From positions 185,475 to 249,474 of the forward strand of contig NZ_JHVU01000018.1 of NCBI RefSeq assembly GCF_000620305.1: a stretch of 64,000 nt of DNA, given 5' to 3'. Made by a program: the position numbers and the translations under genes. Within the stretch, counting starts at the first letter, position 1, and the number at the start of each line of letters is the position of its first letter. The notes below the pieces were generated by a model, which ran no database searches, was not told the DNA's origin, and saw nothing but the letters and a program-made list of their open reading frames with translations. Below, piece after piece: positions 37,751 to 47,928 of this stretch. The stretch comes from Desulfitibacter alkalitolerans DSM 16504. Its GTDB lineage: Bacteria > Bacillota > DSM-16504 > Desulfitibacterales > Desulfitibacteraceae.

Positions 37751-38947
37751 ATGTACAAGTATAAGCTTCCAGATGAGGTTTCTGCATGGATAGAAGTTGA
37801 TGGAGATGCTCTTTTAAATAATCTTAAAAGGATAAGACAAATAGTAGGAACCGCGAAAATTTTAGCAGTGGTAAAAGCAAATGCCTATGGCCTGGGACAA
37901 AATGAGGTTGCCCGTATTTTCCAGGGAGCAGGTGTAGATTGCTTTGGTGTAACCAACCTGTCAGAGGCAATAAATCTTAGAAATGGGGGAATTACTTCCC
38001 CTGTTGTTTTGTTTGCACCCCTTGCAGCGGGGCAGCTGTCATTGGCATTAGATTATAACCTAATTCCTTCAATAAGCAGTATTACCCAGCTTCAAGAACT
38101 GCAGCAGGCTGCAGCAGCCAGACAGGATAAAGTAAAAATACATATAGAGCTGGAGACAGGAATGGGAAGAACAGGTCTATGGCTGACAGATATCCTACCT
38201 TTCATAGAAGAGCTGGCAGCCTGTCCAAATATAGATGTTGACGGCATATATACCCATCTGGCCCGGGCCGGCGCTGACAAAGACTTTTCTGAAAAACAGT
38301 TTACGGCTTTTAAAGAGGGAATCAAGCTTTTTCAATCTAAGGGAATAGTCATTCCGAACCGGCATATAGTTAATAGCACAGGGGTTATAAACTTTCCCCA
38401 TATGCATCTGGATATGGTTAGGGTAGGCACACTCCTTTATGGACAGGTTCCCATGGGGGCCAAGCTTGAAGGTATAATAGACCCCTGGGCAGCAAAGGCT
38501 AAAATAATTAACCTGAGAAATGTTCCTGCCAATTGGCCCATTGGCTATGGAAGTGAATACATAACCAGAGAAAAAAGTCTCATTGGAATTGTCCCGGTGG
38601 GCTTCGCTGATGGCTTTAATGTATCACCAAAAATAAAGCCCAAGGGCTTCATAGATTTAATAAAAATTATTGTAAAAGAAGTGCTGGCCTACTACGGTAT
38701 AGGTCCACAGGCGCTGGGGGTGCAGTTTCAGACAAAATCCTATCCTGTCGTTGGAAGGATTGGAATGCAGCTGACAATGGTTGACTTTACAGGCAGCAAT
38801 ATTAAAGAGGGTGATATTGTTTCTGTGGCACTGAGAAGAATCAACACACCCCAGCACCTTCCAAGGGTATATTTAAAGGATGGTCAGCCATATAAAATTA
38901 TATTTGCTGAAAGAGAAATTAACCTTTTGGAGAAAGGGGAAATGTGA
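37751..38947 (+). CDS. alr: Alanine racemase
   Basis: PLP enzyme interconverting L- and D-alanine for peptidoglycan; 398 residues. The PLP-binding lysine lies in AVVKANAYGLG (near residue 39). The second catalytic residue, a Tyr, is probably in the GYGSEY segment (near 260). It starts 2 bp after the femX-like gene and ends with a 4-base ATGA overlap with sppA, so it is tightly coupled. A roughly 30-residue insertion around 295-320 (KPKGFIDLIKIIVKEVLAYY) is somewhat unusual. Confidence 0.93.
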   Translation: MYKYKLPDEVSAWIEVDGDALLNNLKRIRQIVGTAKILAVVKANAYGLGQNEVARIFQGAGVDCFGVTNLSEAINLRNGGITSPVVLFAPLAAGQLSLALDYNLIPSISSITQLQELQQAAAARQDKVKIHIELETGMGRTGLWLTDILPFIEELAACPNIDVDGIYTHLARAGADKDFSEKQFTAFKEGIKLFQSKGIVIPNRHIVNSTGVINFPHMHLDMVRVGTLLYGQVPMGAKLEGIIDPWAAKAKIINLRNVPANWPIGYGSEYITREKSLIGIVPVGFADGFNVSPKIKPKGFIDLIKIIVKEVLAYYGIGPQALGVQFQTKSYPVVGRIGMQLTMVDFTGSNIKEGDIVSVALRRINTPQHLPRVYLKDGQPYKIIFAEREINLLEKGEM

Positions 38948-39870
38948 TGCGTAAAGGTGTTTTGGTGGGAATTGTAGTCACAATATTAATAGCTGTTCTT
39001 GCAGTCTCCCTTTTGGTGGATAGCCCTGGGCAGGGGATAAGCCCCGCTGAAAGTGGCAATCAGATAGCTGTAGTATTTATTGAAGGGCCCATAATGGGTG
39101 GGCGTTCAGGCAGCGATTTCCTTTCAGGAACAACTGCCGGCTCCATGACAGTGATGGAACATTTAAGGAAGGCAGCCAGTGATCCTGCAGTAGGTGCCGT
39201 AGTACTGCGTTTTAACACGCCAGGGGGGAGCGTACCGGCTTCTCAAGAAATTGCTGCAGAAATTATGCGTTTAAAGGAAACCGGCAAGCCCATTGTAGCA
39301 TCCATGGCAGATGTTTCTGCATCTGCAGGCTACTACCTGGCAGCTCTTGCAGATGTCATTGTAGCAAACCCTGGAACTATTACAGGAAGTCTTGGTGTAT
39401 ACATGCAGGTGGCCAATTTCGAAGAATTATATGAAAAACTGGGAATAGAATATAACTACATAAAAAGTGGGGAATATAAGGACATGGGGGCCTCCAACAG
39501 AGCCCTGCGGCCAGAAGAAAGAGAGATCCTGCAGGCCATGGTGGATGATATCTACCGGCAGTTTGTTGAAACCGTTGCAGAGGGAAGAAATATGACCCAG
39601 GAAAAGGTAAAGGAATTGGCTGATGGTAGAATCTATACAGGTAACCAGGCAAAGGAGCTGGGTCTGGTTGATGAGCTGGGGAACTACTATGATGCAATTA
39701 ATATAGCAGCCAGGATGGCTGGGATACCGGAAGAGCCGAGGGTAAAAAGCTATTACAAGCCAGGGCCTTTAGATTTTTTATTCAGCAGCCAAAACCTTTT
39801 AAACCTCTGGAAGGGCTTATCTGTACAACCAGGGCAGCCCTTTATTGTAAACCAGGGAAATCTAAACTAG
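38944..39870 (+). CDS. sppA: Signal peptide peptidase SppA
   Basis: Membrane-anchored Ser/Lys peptidase that degrades cleaved signal peptides; 308 residues. N-terminal membrane helix at 7-25. The nucleophile Ser is in SASAGYYLAALAD (near residue 125) and the Lys in KSGEYKDMG (near 178). It is the short, single-domain form typical of Gram-positives. The start overlaps alr by 4 bases. Confidence 0.93.
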   Translation: MMRKGVLVGIVVTILIAVLAVSLLVDSPGQGISPAESGNQIAVVFIEGPIMGGRSGSDFLSGTTAGSMTVMEHLRKAASDPAVGAVVLRFNTPGGSVPASQEIAAEIMRLKETGKPIVASMADVSASAGYYLAALADVIVANPGTITGSLGVYMQVANFEELYEKLGIEYNYIKSGEYKDMGASNRALRPEEREILQAMVDDIYRQFVETVAEGRNMTQEKVKELADGRIYTGNQAKELGLVDELGNYYDAINIAARMAGIPEEPRVKSYYKPGPLDFLFSSQNLLNLWKGLSVQPGQPFIVNQGNLN

Positions 39871-39883
39871 GGGGAAAATAGTT

Positions 39884-40678
39884 TTGACTGAAGAAAAAGA
39901 AAACAGGGAAGAAATTACAAAGGATGAGATTAAAAATATACCTTTAGGGGAACAAATAGAAAGTGGGCCAGATGCTCCAGAGGTCAAGGATGCTCTAGAG
40001 ATTAGAAATCCTCAGCCTGGGTTAGGCAGTGAAGAAACTGAGGATAGGTTGAGCCTGGTTGAAATTCTTTACGGCACAGTAGCTTCACCCAATGAAACCT
40101 TTGCCAGATTGGTCAGGAAGCCTCCCGTTATTAAAAGTGTCCTTACAGTTATTGTGATCTATATATTTACCTGGCTTCTTAATCTTTCACATTTAAAAAA
40201 AGCAGGATTTGAAAACCTGATGGTGGAAGAGTTTGGTCAGATTTCAGGGCAGTTATTAGGCAATATTTTTATTGTAATGGGGTTTTTAGGAATAATTTTT
40301 GTACTATTAACATGGTTTGTTATTTCCGGTTCATTGAATCTATGGGCCTCCCTTCTTGGTGGCAGGGATAATGCCAAAGGCCTGTTTGCACTCTATGGAT
40401 TTGCCATGCTGCCAGGTGTTTTTTCTGAAGTGCTGCAGACATTAATTAATCTCCTGGGATTACCTGGAGCCATAAACTGGCTTATTGTCATCTTTACATT
40501 TATCTGGATACTCTACCTGCAGATGATTGCCATTAAAACAACACAGGGTCTATCAACAGGGTTATCCTTATTTGCAGCTCTAACTCCAATTCTAGTTATG
40601 GGCCTGCTGATGATTTTTACTGCTTTGCTGGTGCTGGCAGCTTTTCTCCCAGTGTATCAAAATTTTTTTAATATATAA
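39884..40678 (+). CDS. Yip1-domain membrane protein
   Basis: A 264-residue protein with a polar, acidic N-terminus (about 60 residues) and five membrane helices arranged like the bacterial Yip1 domain (PF04893). The family segment SLVEILYGTVASPNETFARL precedes the first helix. TTG start after AGGGGG. Function unknown; it is last in the argS-sppA run. Confidence 0.75.
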   Translation: MTEEKENREEITKDEIKNIPLGEQIESGPDAPEVKDALEIRNPQPGLGSEETEDRLSLVEILYGTVASPNETFARLVRKPPVIKSVLTVIVIYIFTWLLNLSHLKKAGFENLMVEEFGQISGQLLGNIFIVMGFLGIIFVLLTWFVISGSLNLWASLLGGRDNAKGLFALYGFAMLPGVFSEVLQTLINLLGLPGAINWLIVIFTFIWILYLQMIAIKTTQGLSTGLSLFAALTPILVMGLLMIFTALLVLAAFLPVYQNFFNI

Positions 40679-40758
40679 GAACCTAGAAGGAATCGTTATA
40701 AACATGGAAGAATTATATAGCTGGGGTGGGGTATAAACAGTTAACGGAGGTACCATCA

Positions 40759-41142
40759 GTGAAAAAAGAAAAGAAACCGTCTGTTCTAATTGTAGATGAC
40801 CAATTAGGGGTAAGGATGCTGCTTTCAGAAGCTTTTAGTCTTGAGTGTTTTGAGGTAGATACTGCAGCTAGTGGGGAGGAAGCCTTAGAATTGCTTAAGA
40901 CCAGCCACCCTGATGTGCTGTTTCTGGACTTGAAAATGCCCAAAAAGGATGGCATGTATGTTTTTAGCCAGCTTAAAAAAATGGAGTATAAAGGGTTTAT
41001 AGTACTTATGACAGGCATGGAAACAGTAGATGTTAATATAGATGTGGACTATGTCCTGAGCAAGCCCTTTGATATCGATTATGCAATAAAAATACTTCAT
41101 CAATTGCTTAACATCAAAAGTGAGGAAAAGTACTTATCATAA
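40759..41142 (+). CDS. Single-domain response regulator (Spo0F/CheY-like)
   Basis: A 127-residue receiver domain without an output domain. Acidic pocket DD (IVDDQ, residues 12-13), phosphoacceptor Asp in FLDLKMP (near 56), Thr in MTG (near 84) and Lys in LSKPFD (near 102) are all present. The GTG start at 40759 follows GGAGG by 8 bases, so the longer frame from 40726 is not used. No kinase is adjacent. It lies before fba, where Spo0F is found in many Bacilli and Clostridia. Confidence 0.88.
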   Translation: MKKEKKPSVLIVDDQLGVRMLLSEAFSLECFEVDTAASGEEALELLKTSHPDVLFLDLKMPKKDGMYVFSQLKKMEYKGFIVLMTGMETVDVNIDVDYVLSKPFDIDYAIKILHQLLNIKSEEKYLS

Positions 41143-41201
41143 ATAGTGCAGGATTTTAAGATTTTTACTAGAACTATTTACAGGAAAGGAGGGTATATAA
41201 T

Positions 41202-41858
41202 ATGATACCTACCACTACGGTTGTAGCCATACGTTGTCCTGAATGTGGAAAAATGGAATATATTTCAGTTTCCCTGTTTTCCTTTAGTGGTTCAAATGGT
41301 GTAGCTTTAAAGTGCTCATGTGGATATGAGATTATAAAACTGACTACAAAGAAAAGACAAGATTTTTGGTTTCAATATATATGTGCCATGTGTGAAGGAC
41401 GGCACCTGTTAAAGGTTACCAGAGGCAAGCTGTGGTCTGGTGAGACTCCCCTTGACTTAGTATGTGAAGAAACTGGAATAGAAGTAGGCTATGTAGGCTC
41501 CAGGGAAAAGGTTAGGGAGAAGGTTAAAAAGCAGGACCAATCCTTAGCTGAGATGGCAGATAAGCTTGGATTTACTGAGTTTTTTAATAATTCGTCAGTA
41601 ATGTACGAGGTTCTAGAGCATGTTTATGATATAGCTGAAAGGGGTAAGCTTTACTGTACTTGTGGTAATTATGAGATTGAAGTTGAGATATATCCAGAAT
41701 ATATACAGCTAACCTGTGAAAAATGTAAAGCTTCCGGAAAGGTAATGGCTGATAAAGAAGAAGATTTGCACCTGCTTAAAAAAACATGGGAATTAAAACT
41801 AACCAGGAACGGTTTCTTGTTTAACAAAACGGAAGACTATAACAACCACAATTTTTAA
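41202..41858 (+). CDS. Uncharacterised multi-zinc-ribbon protein
   Basis: A 218-residue protein that I do not recognise. It carries repeated Cys pairs: CPECG (residue 12), CSCG (near 44), CAMCEG (near 62), CTCG (near 150) and CEKC (near 170). This suggests two or three small zinc ribbons separated by a helical stretch. AGGAGG site before the ATG. It lies between the response regulator and fba. Confidence 0.75.
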   Translation: MIPTTTVVAIRCPECGKMEYISVSLFSFSGSNGVALKCSCGYEIIKLTTKKRQDFWFQYICAMCEGRHLLKVTRGKLWSGETPLDLVCEETGIEVGYVGSREKVREKVKKQDQSLAEMADKLGFTEFFNNSSVMYEVLEHVYDIAERGKLYCTCGNYEIEVEIYPEYIQLTCEKCKASGKVMADKEEDLHLLKKTWELKLTRNGFLFNKTEDYNNHNF

Positions 41859-41926
41859 TACATTATTAATGAGGAATCACACCTTGTTTCCACTTGGAGA
41901 AGATAAGATAAAATGGAGGGGTTAAA

Positions 41927-42781
41927 ATGCCACTTGTTACTGTTAAGGAGCTGCTAAAGGCAGCTGAACAGGACAATTATGCTGTGGGAGCGTTTAATTG
42001 TAATAATATGGAAATAATTCAAGCAATAGTCCAGGCTGCAGAGGAGGAGAACTCGCCAGTTATAGTTCAAGCCAGCCAGGGTGCAATAAAATATGCAGGT
42101 TTAGAATATATAACAGCTCTAACCAAGCTTGCGGCTGAGCAAACTAGAGTGCCTGTAGCTTTACATCTGGACCATGGAACAAGCTTTGACCAGGTTGTAA
42201 AATGTATCAGACATGGCTTCACTTCTGTCATGATTGACGGTTCGGCTTATCCCTTGCCGGAAAACATAATGCTGACCAAAAAGGTTATTGAGGTTGCAAG
42301 AGCTATTGGCGTTAGTGTTGAGGCTGAGCTTGGAAAAATAGGTGGAACAGAGGACGATATTACAGTTGACGAAAAAGAAGCTGCCTTTACCGACCCGCAG
42401 GAGGCCAGGGAGTTTGTAGAAGCTACCGGAGTGGATGCCCTTGCTGTGGCAATTGGTACTGCCCATGGAATTTATAAGGGGGAGCCAAAGCTTGACTTTG
42501 AGAGACTAAAAAAGATTACTTCATTAATAGATACCCCAATAGTTTTACATGGCTCTTCAGGGGTACCGGATGAAGCAATTAAGCAGGCAATCAGCCTGGG
42601 TGTTAGAAAGGTTAACATAGATACTAATCTACGAGAAGCCTTTGTTAAAAAATCAAGACAGGTCCTGGAAGAAAAGCCCAAGGAAATAGATCCAAGAAAG
42701 ATTCTGGGACCGGCCAGGGACGCCATGAAGGAAGTAATAAGGGAAAAGATTCGCCTCTTTGGAAGCAGCGGTAAAGCATAA
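41927..42781 (+). CDS. fba: Fructose-bisphosphate aldolase, class II
   Basis: Zinc aldolase of glycolysis/gluconeogenesis; 284 residues. Visible: VALHLDHGTSFD (Asp/His near residue 80), EAELGKIGGTEDD, AIGTAHGIYKG (His near 178), VLHGSSG (His near 206) and the NIDTN phosphate loop (near 229). It lies in the conserved run fba - fsa-like - glpX - rho, the housekeeping copy as opposed to the divergent paralogue at 3.1 kb. Confidence 0.95.
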   Translation: MPLVTVKELLKAAEQDNYAVGAFNCNNMEIIQAIVQAAEEENSPVIVQASQGAIKYAGLEYITALTKLAAEQTRVPVALHLDHGTSFDQVVKCIRHGFTSVMIDGSAYPLPENIMLTKKVIEVARAIGVSVEAELGKIGGTEDDITVDEKEAAFTDPQEAREFVEATGVDALAVAIGTAHGIYKGEPKLDFERLKKITSLIDTPIVLHGSSGVPDEAIKQAISLGVRKVNIDTNLREAFVKKSRQVLEEKPKEIDPRKILGPARDAMKEVIREKIRLFGSSGKA

Positions 42782-42793
42782 ATTACAAATTTC

Positions 42794-42827
42794 AAATAAG
42801 ACACGGGTACTTCCGTTGTCTTATTTT
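42794..42827 (+). terminator. Intrinsic terminator after fba
   Basis: AATAAGACACGG / CCGTTGTCTTATT stem with one bulged base and a T-run. Confidence 0.8.
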
Positions 42828-42871
42828 GCTATAATACCTTGATTAATTTAATAAATTTTGGAGGGATTTTT

Positions 42872-43516
42872 GTGAAAATATTTATAGATACGGCCAACAT
42901 CCAGGAAATAAAGGAAGCCAATGACCTTGGAATAATTAGTGGTGTTACAACAAATCCATCACTAATTGCCAAGGAAGGCAGAAATTTTGAAGAGGTAGTT
43001 AATGAAATATGTAAAATTGTAGATGGACCTATAAGTGCAGAGGTTATCAGTACACTGTCTGAAGGCATGGTGAAGGAAGCAAGAGAGCTGGTTAAAATTC
43101 ACAACAATATAGTAATTAAAATACCCATGTGTGCCGAGGGCCTAAAGGCCGTAAAAATTCTCAGCAGTGAGGGTATAAAAACTAATGTGACCCTTATTTT
43201 TAGTGCAAATCAAGCATTGCTGGCTGCCAGGGCGGGTGCTGCATATGTAAGCCCCTTTGTAGGCAGGCTGGATGATGTAAGTCATAATGGTATGGAGCTA
43301 ATCTCAGAGATAGTGCAGATTTTTGCCCAACATGGCATTAATGCTGAGGTAATTGCAGCAAGTATTCGTAACCCAATTCATGCCAAGGAAGCAGCACTGC
43401 TGGGTGCAGACATTGCCACAATTCCCTATCAAGTAATTGTTCAAATGATCAATCATCCATTAACAGATATAGGCATCAAAAGGTTTCTTGAGGATTGGGA
43501 TAAGGTGCCCAAGTAA
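42872..43516 (+). CDS. fsa: Transaldolase / fructose-6-phosphate aldolase family protein
   Basis: A 214-residue class I Schiff-base enzyme of the short TalC/FSA type. Visible: [13 protein letters not shown] at the N-terminus, [13 protein letters not shown] (near residue 28), [19 protein letters not shown] with the preceding IKTN (near 105), and AASIRNP (near 165). The Schiff-base Lys expected near residue 85 is in IVIKIPM. GTG start after GGAGGG. It sits in the housekeeping fba-glpX run, so a role in the pentose phosphate pathway is likely. Confidence 0.92.
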   Translation: MKIFIDTANIQEIKEANDLGIISGVTTNPSLIAKEGRNFEEVVNEICKIVDGPISAEVISTLSEGMVKEARELVKIHNNIVIKIPMCAEGLKAVKILSSEGIKTNVTLIFSANQALLAARAGAAYVSPFVGRLDDVSHNGMELISEIVQIFAQHGINAEVIAASIRNPIHAKEAALLGADIATIPYQVIVQMINHPLTDIGIKRFLEDWDKVPK

Positions 43517-43601
43517 AATTAAATGCAGCAAAAAGCAGGAAACTATGGCATACATGTCAAAGTAACTTCCATGAATGTTTGAGAAATTGGGAGTGACATT
43601 A

Positions 43602-44915
43602 TTGTATCATATCGTAGGATATACCTTCCTTGCTGCAGCTCTAATTCTAGTAGCAGCACTATTTTTTTCTAAAGCTAAAGATTATAAAAAGCTTCTCATA
43701 AAAAATTCCCTTTTGGAAGAAGAAATCCGAAGCTTTACACAGAAACTTGATGAAGACCTGAAGCTTGCCCATGACTTTAAAAGACAATACTTGTCTAATA
43801 ACCATAGTCTTCATGGAGTAGATGTATCTGTAAGGCATTTTTCTGATTCTGTTGTTGGGGGAGATTTTTTTTCTTTAGTACCATTAGATAAAAACCCTGA
43901 TAGATGTAGAAGGTGCATTGAGCCCTGCGGCAGCTCCCTTTGCCACCTGGCAAAGAATGAAGGTGGTTTTATCATAGGAGATATAAACATTTCCGGCCTG
44001 CCGGCAGCATTGATGATTGCACAGGTTTTAAGTACTGCTGAACAGGTTGCTGGAACCATTACATCCCCAGGCAAAATATTAGAGCGAGTTAATAATTTTA
44101 TTTACAAAGGTAAAAACCAGCAGCAAAATCTATTTACTACAGCTTTTTATGGATTCATAGATCAGAGAAAGGGTGTCCTTAAATACTCACATGGGGGACA
44201 TGAGCCGCCAATATTTTACAGCAAGTCCACGGATAAATTAGTAAGACTTGAAGGACCTGGCCTTATCCTGGGAACAAGCCCAAACCAAAGGTTTGAGGAA
44301 AGGGAAATTTTTCTGACAAAAGGCGATAAAATAATTATGTATACGCCTTTCCTTGAAGAAAAAGAAACAGTCAGCCTTCTAGACCTTGTTTCAAAATACG
44401 TCAGAGAGGACATGAATTCTTTACTAGACAATGTTGAGAAAGAATTAAAAAACCTGGTCCAGAGTAAGGGCAATAGACGAAATTTTATTCTTGTGGGCTT
44501 AGAAATTATTAATACCCCCTTTGGTAAATATACAGTTCCTGCCCATCTGTCCATGATCAGCAAGATAACAGAAGAGGTTATTTTCATTGCCCAACAAATG
44601 GGGATGAGAAACAAAGGCATAATCGCCCTTAGGGTGTCCCTTAGTGAGATCCTTTCAAATGCCATTATTCATGGTTCAGGAAAAGATCCCAACAAGTCAA
44701 TTGACATAGAAGTATGGATAGAGGACAAAAAAATTAAGGTTAAAGTAAAGGATTCAGGAAAGGGATTTGATTATAAAAAGCTGGATTTTGAAAGAATCCC
44801 AGAGGACCTGTTTGCTGAGGAGGGTAGGGGACTATTCTTAATTAAGAATTATGTTGATGACATGCAATTTTGTGATGGAGGCAGCAGTCTAACCATCACC
44901 AAAGCTATAGATTAA
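43602..44915 (+). CDS. SpoIIE-type phosphatase fused to a RsbW-like kinase domain
   Basis: A 437-residue regulator. Order: N-terminal membrane helix (1-20), coiled coil (20-60), PP2C/SpoIIE phosphatase (about 65-285; VGGDFFSLVPLD, IGDINISGLPAAL, SHGGHEPPIFY) and a GHKL ATPase domain (about 310-435; EILSNAIIHG, DSGKGFD, GRGLFLIKNYV). A Cys-rich insert, CRRCIEPCGSSLC, interrupts the phosphatase near residue 105. It probably controls the STAS protein encoded next by phosphorylation and dephosphorylation. I place the start at TTG 43602, eight bases after GGGAG. Confidence 0.85.
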   Translation: MYHIVGYTFLAAALILVAALFFSKAKDYKKLLIKNSLLEEEIRSFTQKLDEDLKLAHDFKRQYLSNNHSLHGVDVSVRHFSDSVVGGDFFSLVPLDKNPDRCRRCIEPCGSSLCHLAKNEGGFIIGDINISGLPAALMIAQVLSTAEQVAGTITSPGKILERVNNFIYKGKNQQQNLFTTAFYGFIDQRKGVLKYSHGGHEPPIFYSKSTDKLVRLEGPGLILGTSPNQRFEEREIFLTKGDKIIMYTPFLEEKETVSLLDLVSKYVREDMNSLLDNVEKELKNLVQSKGNRRNFILVGLEIINTPFGKYTVPAHLSMISKITEEVIFIAQQMGMRNKGIIALRVSLSEILSNAIIHGSGKDPNKSIDIEVWIEDKKIKVKVKDSGKGFDYKKLDFERIPEDLFAEEGRGLFLIKNYVDDMQFCDGGSSLTITKAID

Positions 44916-44970
44916 AGTTTTTACAGCTATTATGAGCTATTATAGATTATAATTGCATTGGGGGGTTAAT

Positions 44971-45315
44971 ATGGAGGTTAAAGTAGACAAAATTAAAGGG
45001 GCGGAGATTGTAACAGTTTCCGGCAAGATTGATGCCTATCAGTCTATAAAGTTAAAGGATGCCTTAAATGATATAATAGATAGGGGATCAAAAAAGATTA
45101 TTGTTAATCTTCATGATGTTAACTTTCTAGACAGCACTACATTAGGCATCCTTATTTCCGCCTTGAAAAAGATTAAAAATAAGGGGGGAGAAATCTGTAT
45201 AACCAGACTTCAGCCTAATGTAGAGGAAATTTTTGAATTAACCCGCTTGAACAAGATTTTTACGATTTTTTCCAGCAACGAAGAGGCTATTGATTTTCTT
45301 GCAAATATTGAGTAA
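44971..45315 (+). CDS. STAS-domain anti-sigma factor antagonist
   Basis: A 114-residue SpoIIAA/RsbV-like protein. The phosphorylatable serine is in FLDSTTLGILISALKKI (near residue 54). ATG start after GGGGGG. It is the expected partner of the phosphatase/kinase fusion encoded just upstream. The final sigma factor or other target is not encoded nearby. Confidence 0.9.
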   Translation: MEVKVDKIKGAEIVTVSGKIDAYQSIKLKDALNDIIDRGSKKIIVNLHDVNFLDSTTLGILISALKKIKNKGGEICITRLQPNVEEIFELTRLNKIFTIFSSNEEAIDFLANIE

Positions 45316-45360
45316 CAACAAGGGAATTGGCAAAAGCAATAAAATAAGGAGTTGAATATC

Positions 45361-46332
45361 TTGGAAAGAGAATTGGCTTTGGAGTTTGCCCGCGTAACTG
45401 AGGCCGCGGCGTTAGCTTCTGCTCGATGGATGGGAAGAGGAGATAAAATAGCTGCTGATGATGCAGCTGTAAGGGCCATGAGAGCTGTTTTTGACACTGT
45501 CAACATTGATGGCACAGTGGTTATTGGTGAAGGAGAAATGGATGAAGCTCCAATGCTGTATATAGGAGAAAAAGTCGGGACAGGAAAGCCGCCTAGTGTT
45601 GATGTTGCAGTAGATCCATTAGAAGGGACTACTATTGTTGCAAAAGGTACTACCGGTGCAATTGCTGTCATTGCAGTAGCTCCCAGGGGTTGTTTTTTGC
45701 ATGCACCTGACATGTACATGGATAAAATTGCTGTAGGTCCCCTGGCAAAGGGCAAAATCAGCCTGGATGCATCTGTAGAGGAAAATTTGCTTGCAGTTTC
45801 AAAAGCTCTAAATAAAAGTATTGAGGAGGTTACTGTTGTTATTCTGGATAGACCCAGGCACAAGAAAGTAATTGAGGATGTGCGCAGGGCTGGTGCTAGA
45901 ATACGTCTTATAACTGACGGTGATGTATCACCTGCAGTAGCCACAGCCTTTGAAGATTCTGGCGTTGACATGATGATGGGCATTGGAGGTGCGCCTGAGG
46001 GTGTATTGGCAGCAGCAGCCCTTGCCTGCCTGGGCGGAGACATGCAGGCAAGGTTAATTCCCGAAGATGAAGCCGAAGTACAAAGAATTCATGCCATGGG
46101 CATAGCAGATGAAAATAAATTGTTAAAGCTGGAAGACCTGGTAAAAGGTGATGATGTTATTTTTGCAGCCACTGGCATTACAGATGGCAGTTTGTTAAGG
46201 GGTGTAAGGTATAATTCGAGGGGTGCATCTACCCATACCCTTGTAATGCGTTCACGAACCGGGACAGTCAGATTTGTAGAAGCATGGCATAGATTTGATA
46301 AAAAGCCTCTCATAGACAAAATACAGGGTTAG
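45361..46332 (+). CDS. glpX: Fructose-1,6-bisphosphatase class II
   Basis: Gluconeogenic phosphatase, 323 residues. Family segments: [14 protein letters not shown] (near residue 54), [14 protein letters not shown] (near 83) and [10 protein letters not shown] (near 184), providing the Mg/Mn-binding acids. TTG start nine bases after AAGGAG; the TTG at 45352 abuts that site and is unlikely. It lies between the STAS gene and rho. Confidence 0.95.
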   Translation: MERELALEFARVTEAAALASARWMGRGDKIAADDAAVRAMRAVFDTVNIDGTVVIGEGEMDEAPMLYIGEKVGTGKPPSVDVAVDPLEGTTIVAKGTTGAIAVIAVAPRGCFLHAPDMYMDKIAVGPLAKGKISLDASVEENLLAVSKALNKSIEEVTVVILDRPRHKKVIEDVRRAGARIRLITDGDVSPAVATAFEDSGVDMMMGIGGAPEGVLAAAALACLGGDMQARLIPEDEAEVQRIHAMGIADENKLLKLEDLVKGDDVIFAATGITDGSLLRGVRYNSRGASTHTLVMRSRTGTVRFVEAWHRFDKKPLIDKIQG

Positions 46333-46552
46333 CCCCCAGGGGTTTTCCTGCAAATAATTAACTTAAACTTGGCAAAAAGACTAAAAAATAAAAAAAATGT
46401 CATAATATTAACTGGTAAAACATCTTGTTACCAAAGAAGGTTTTGCAAGTTCCTCTTATTACGCCTGCCTGCTACTATATCCAAGTTGGTACTTATTGTT
46501 TTTCTTAAATAGGGTCCTTACATAATAATTTTACTTGAACGGAGGTTTAAAA

Positions 46553-47806
46553 GTGAATATAGCAGAATTAGAAACCAAGACCATGGCAGAGCTGTATGCC
46601 ATGGCAAGAGAAATACAGCTTTCGGGATACTCTCAGCTGCGAAAAAAAGAGTTGATTTTTGAGATTCTTAAGGCTCAGGTTCAAAAGGATGGTCAGCTTT
46701 TTGCCCAGGGTATTCTGGATATTTTACCAGATGGATATGGATTTTTAAGGCCTTTTTCCTATCTGCCAAGCAAAGATGATATATATGTGTCAACCTCCCA
46801 AATACGCAGGTTTGACATGCGTACCGGTGACAGGGTTGCAGGACTTGTCAGACCACCCAAGGAGGGAGAAAGGTATTTTGCGCTCCTGCGAGTAGAATCT
46901 ATAAATAGCTTGGATCCTGAATTATCCCCCAAAAGACTCCATTTTGATGCCTTAACTCCAGTTTATCCAAATGAGAGATTAACCCTGGAAAGTGACTTGC
47001 AGGATTTGTCATCCAGGATTATTGATTTAATCTCCCCAGTTGGCAAGGGACAAAGAGGGCTAATTGTTGCTCCCCCAAAAGCAGGTAAAACAGTACTCCT
47101 CAAAAAAATCGCCAATTCCATTCATGCCAATTATCCAAATCTAGAATTGATGGTTTTACTTATAGATGAAAGACCTGAAGAAGTAACAGATATAGAAAGA
47201 TCTGTACATGGCGATGTCATTGCCTCCACCTTTGATGAACCCCCTGAAAGCCATGTAAAGGCTGCCGACATGGTTCTGGAAAGGGCCAAAAGGCTTGTGG
47301 AGCATGGCAAGGATGTTATTATTCTAATGGATAGTCTTACAAGACTTGCAAGGGCACATAATCTAGTGGTGCCTCCCAGCGGAAGAACCCTATCTGGCGG
47401 TGTGGACCCGTCGTCTTTACATAAACCAAAAAGATTCTTTGGTGCGGCTAGAAAGATAGAAGAAGGGGGAAGCTTGACTATTCTTGCTACTGCTCTCATT
47501 GAAACAGGCAGCAGGATGGATGAAGTAATTTTTGAAGAGTTTAAGGGAACAGGCAACATGGAATTGATCCTGGACAGGAGATTGTCTGACAGGCGATTAT
47601 TCCCCAGTATTGATGTTAAACGCTCAGGAACAAGAAGAGAAGAACTCCTTCTATCCAAGGAGGAACTGGAGCTTATCTGGAACTTTAGAAAGCTTACTTC
47701 CAATATGGGTACCGTTGAGGTTACAGAAATGCTGGTGGAAGCCCTTAAAAAAACCAGGACTAATGCAGATCTAATAAGGGCCCTGCCCCAGCTGTTTCCA
47801 AAATAA
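46553..47806 (+). CDS. rho: Transcription termination factor Rho
   Basis: Hexameric RNA helicase, 417 residues. Rho_N helices (1-45), cold-shock RNA-binding domain (about 50-115; DGYGFLRPF), and RecA-type ATPase with Walker A APPKAGKT (near 180) and Walker [15 protein letters not shown] (near 260). The Q-loop and R-loop segments are intact. GTG start after ACGGAGG. The 220-bp region upstream is AT-rich and may hold its promoter and leader. Confidence 0.97.
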   Translation: MNIAELETKTMAELYAMAREIQLSGYSQLRKKELIFEILKAQVQKDGQLFAQGILDILPDGYGFLRPFSYLPSKDDIYVSTSQIRRFDMRTGDRVAGLVRPPKEGERYFALLRVESINSLDPELSPKRLHFDALTPVYPNERLTLESDLQDLSSRIIDLISPVGKGQRGLIVAPPKAGKTVLLKKIANSIHANYPNLELMVLLIDERPEEVTDIERSVHGDVIASTFDEPPESHVKAADMVLERAKRLVEHGKDVIILMDSLTRLARAHNLVVPPSGRTLSGGVDPSSLHKPKRFFGAARKIEEGGSLTILATALIETGSRMDEVIFEEFKGTGNMELILDRRLSDRRLFPSIDVKRSGTRREELLLSKEELELIWNFRKLTSNMGTVEVTEMLVEALKKTRTNADLIRALPQLFPK

Positions 47807-47928
47807 AAAAAGCAGCCATTAGCAAGGCAAGAACCAACCATTAGCTAACCATGAGCTATTATTATGACCCCCCATTTGGTACACATTTTGTACAAAATCA
47901 TACAATGATACCAAAAGGGGGTATTAGT

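Noticed and set aside
42872..43516. Transaldolase as part of a transaldolase-type sulfoquinovose pathway
   Set aside because: It lies in the housekeeping fba-glpX-rho run, 22 kb from the sugar block, with no shared operator.
45210..46043. 277-codon frame antisense to glpX
   Set aside because: A shadow of glpX: low-complexity Ser/Ala/Thr composition, no ribosome site, no recognisable domain.
47131..47841. 236-codon frame antisense to rho
   Set aside because: A shadow of rho with Ser-rich composition and no start signal.
47851..47928. N-terminal extension of the small membrane protein at 47929
   Set aside because: No ribosome site before ATG 47851, while GTG 47929 has a good GGGGG site.
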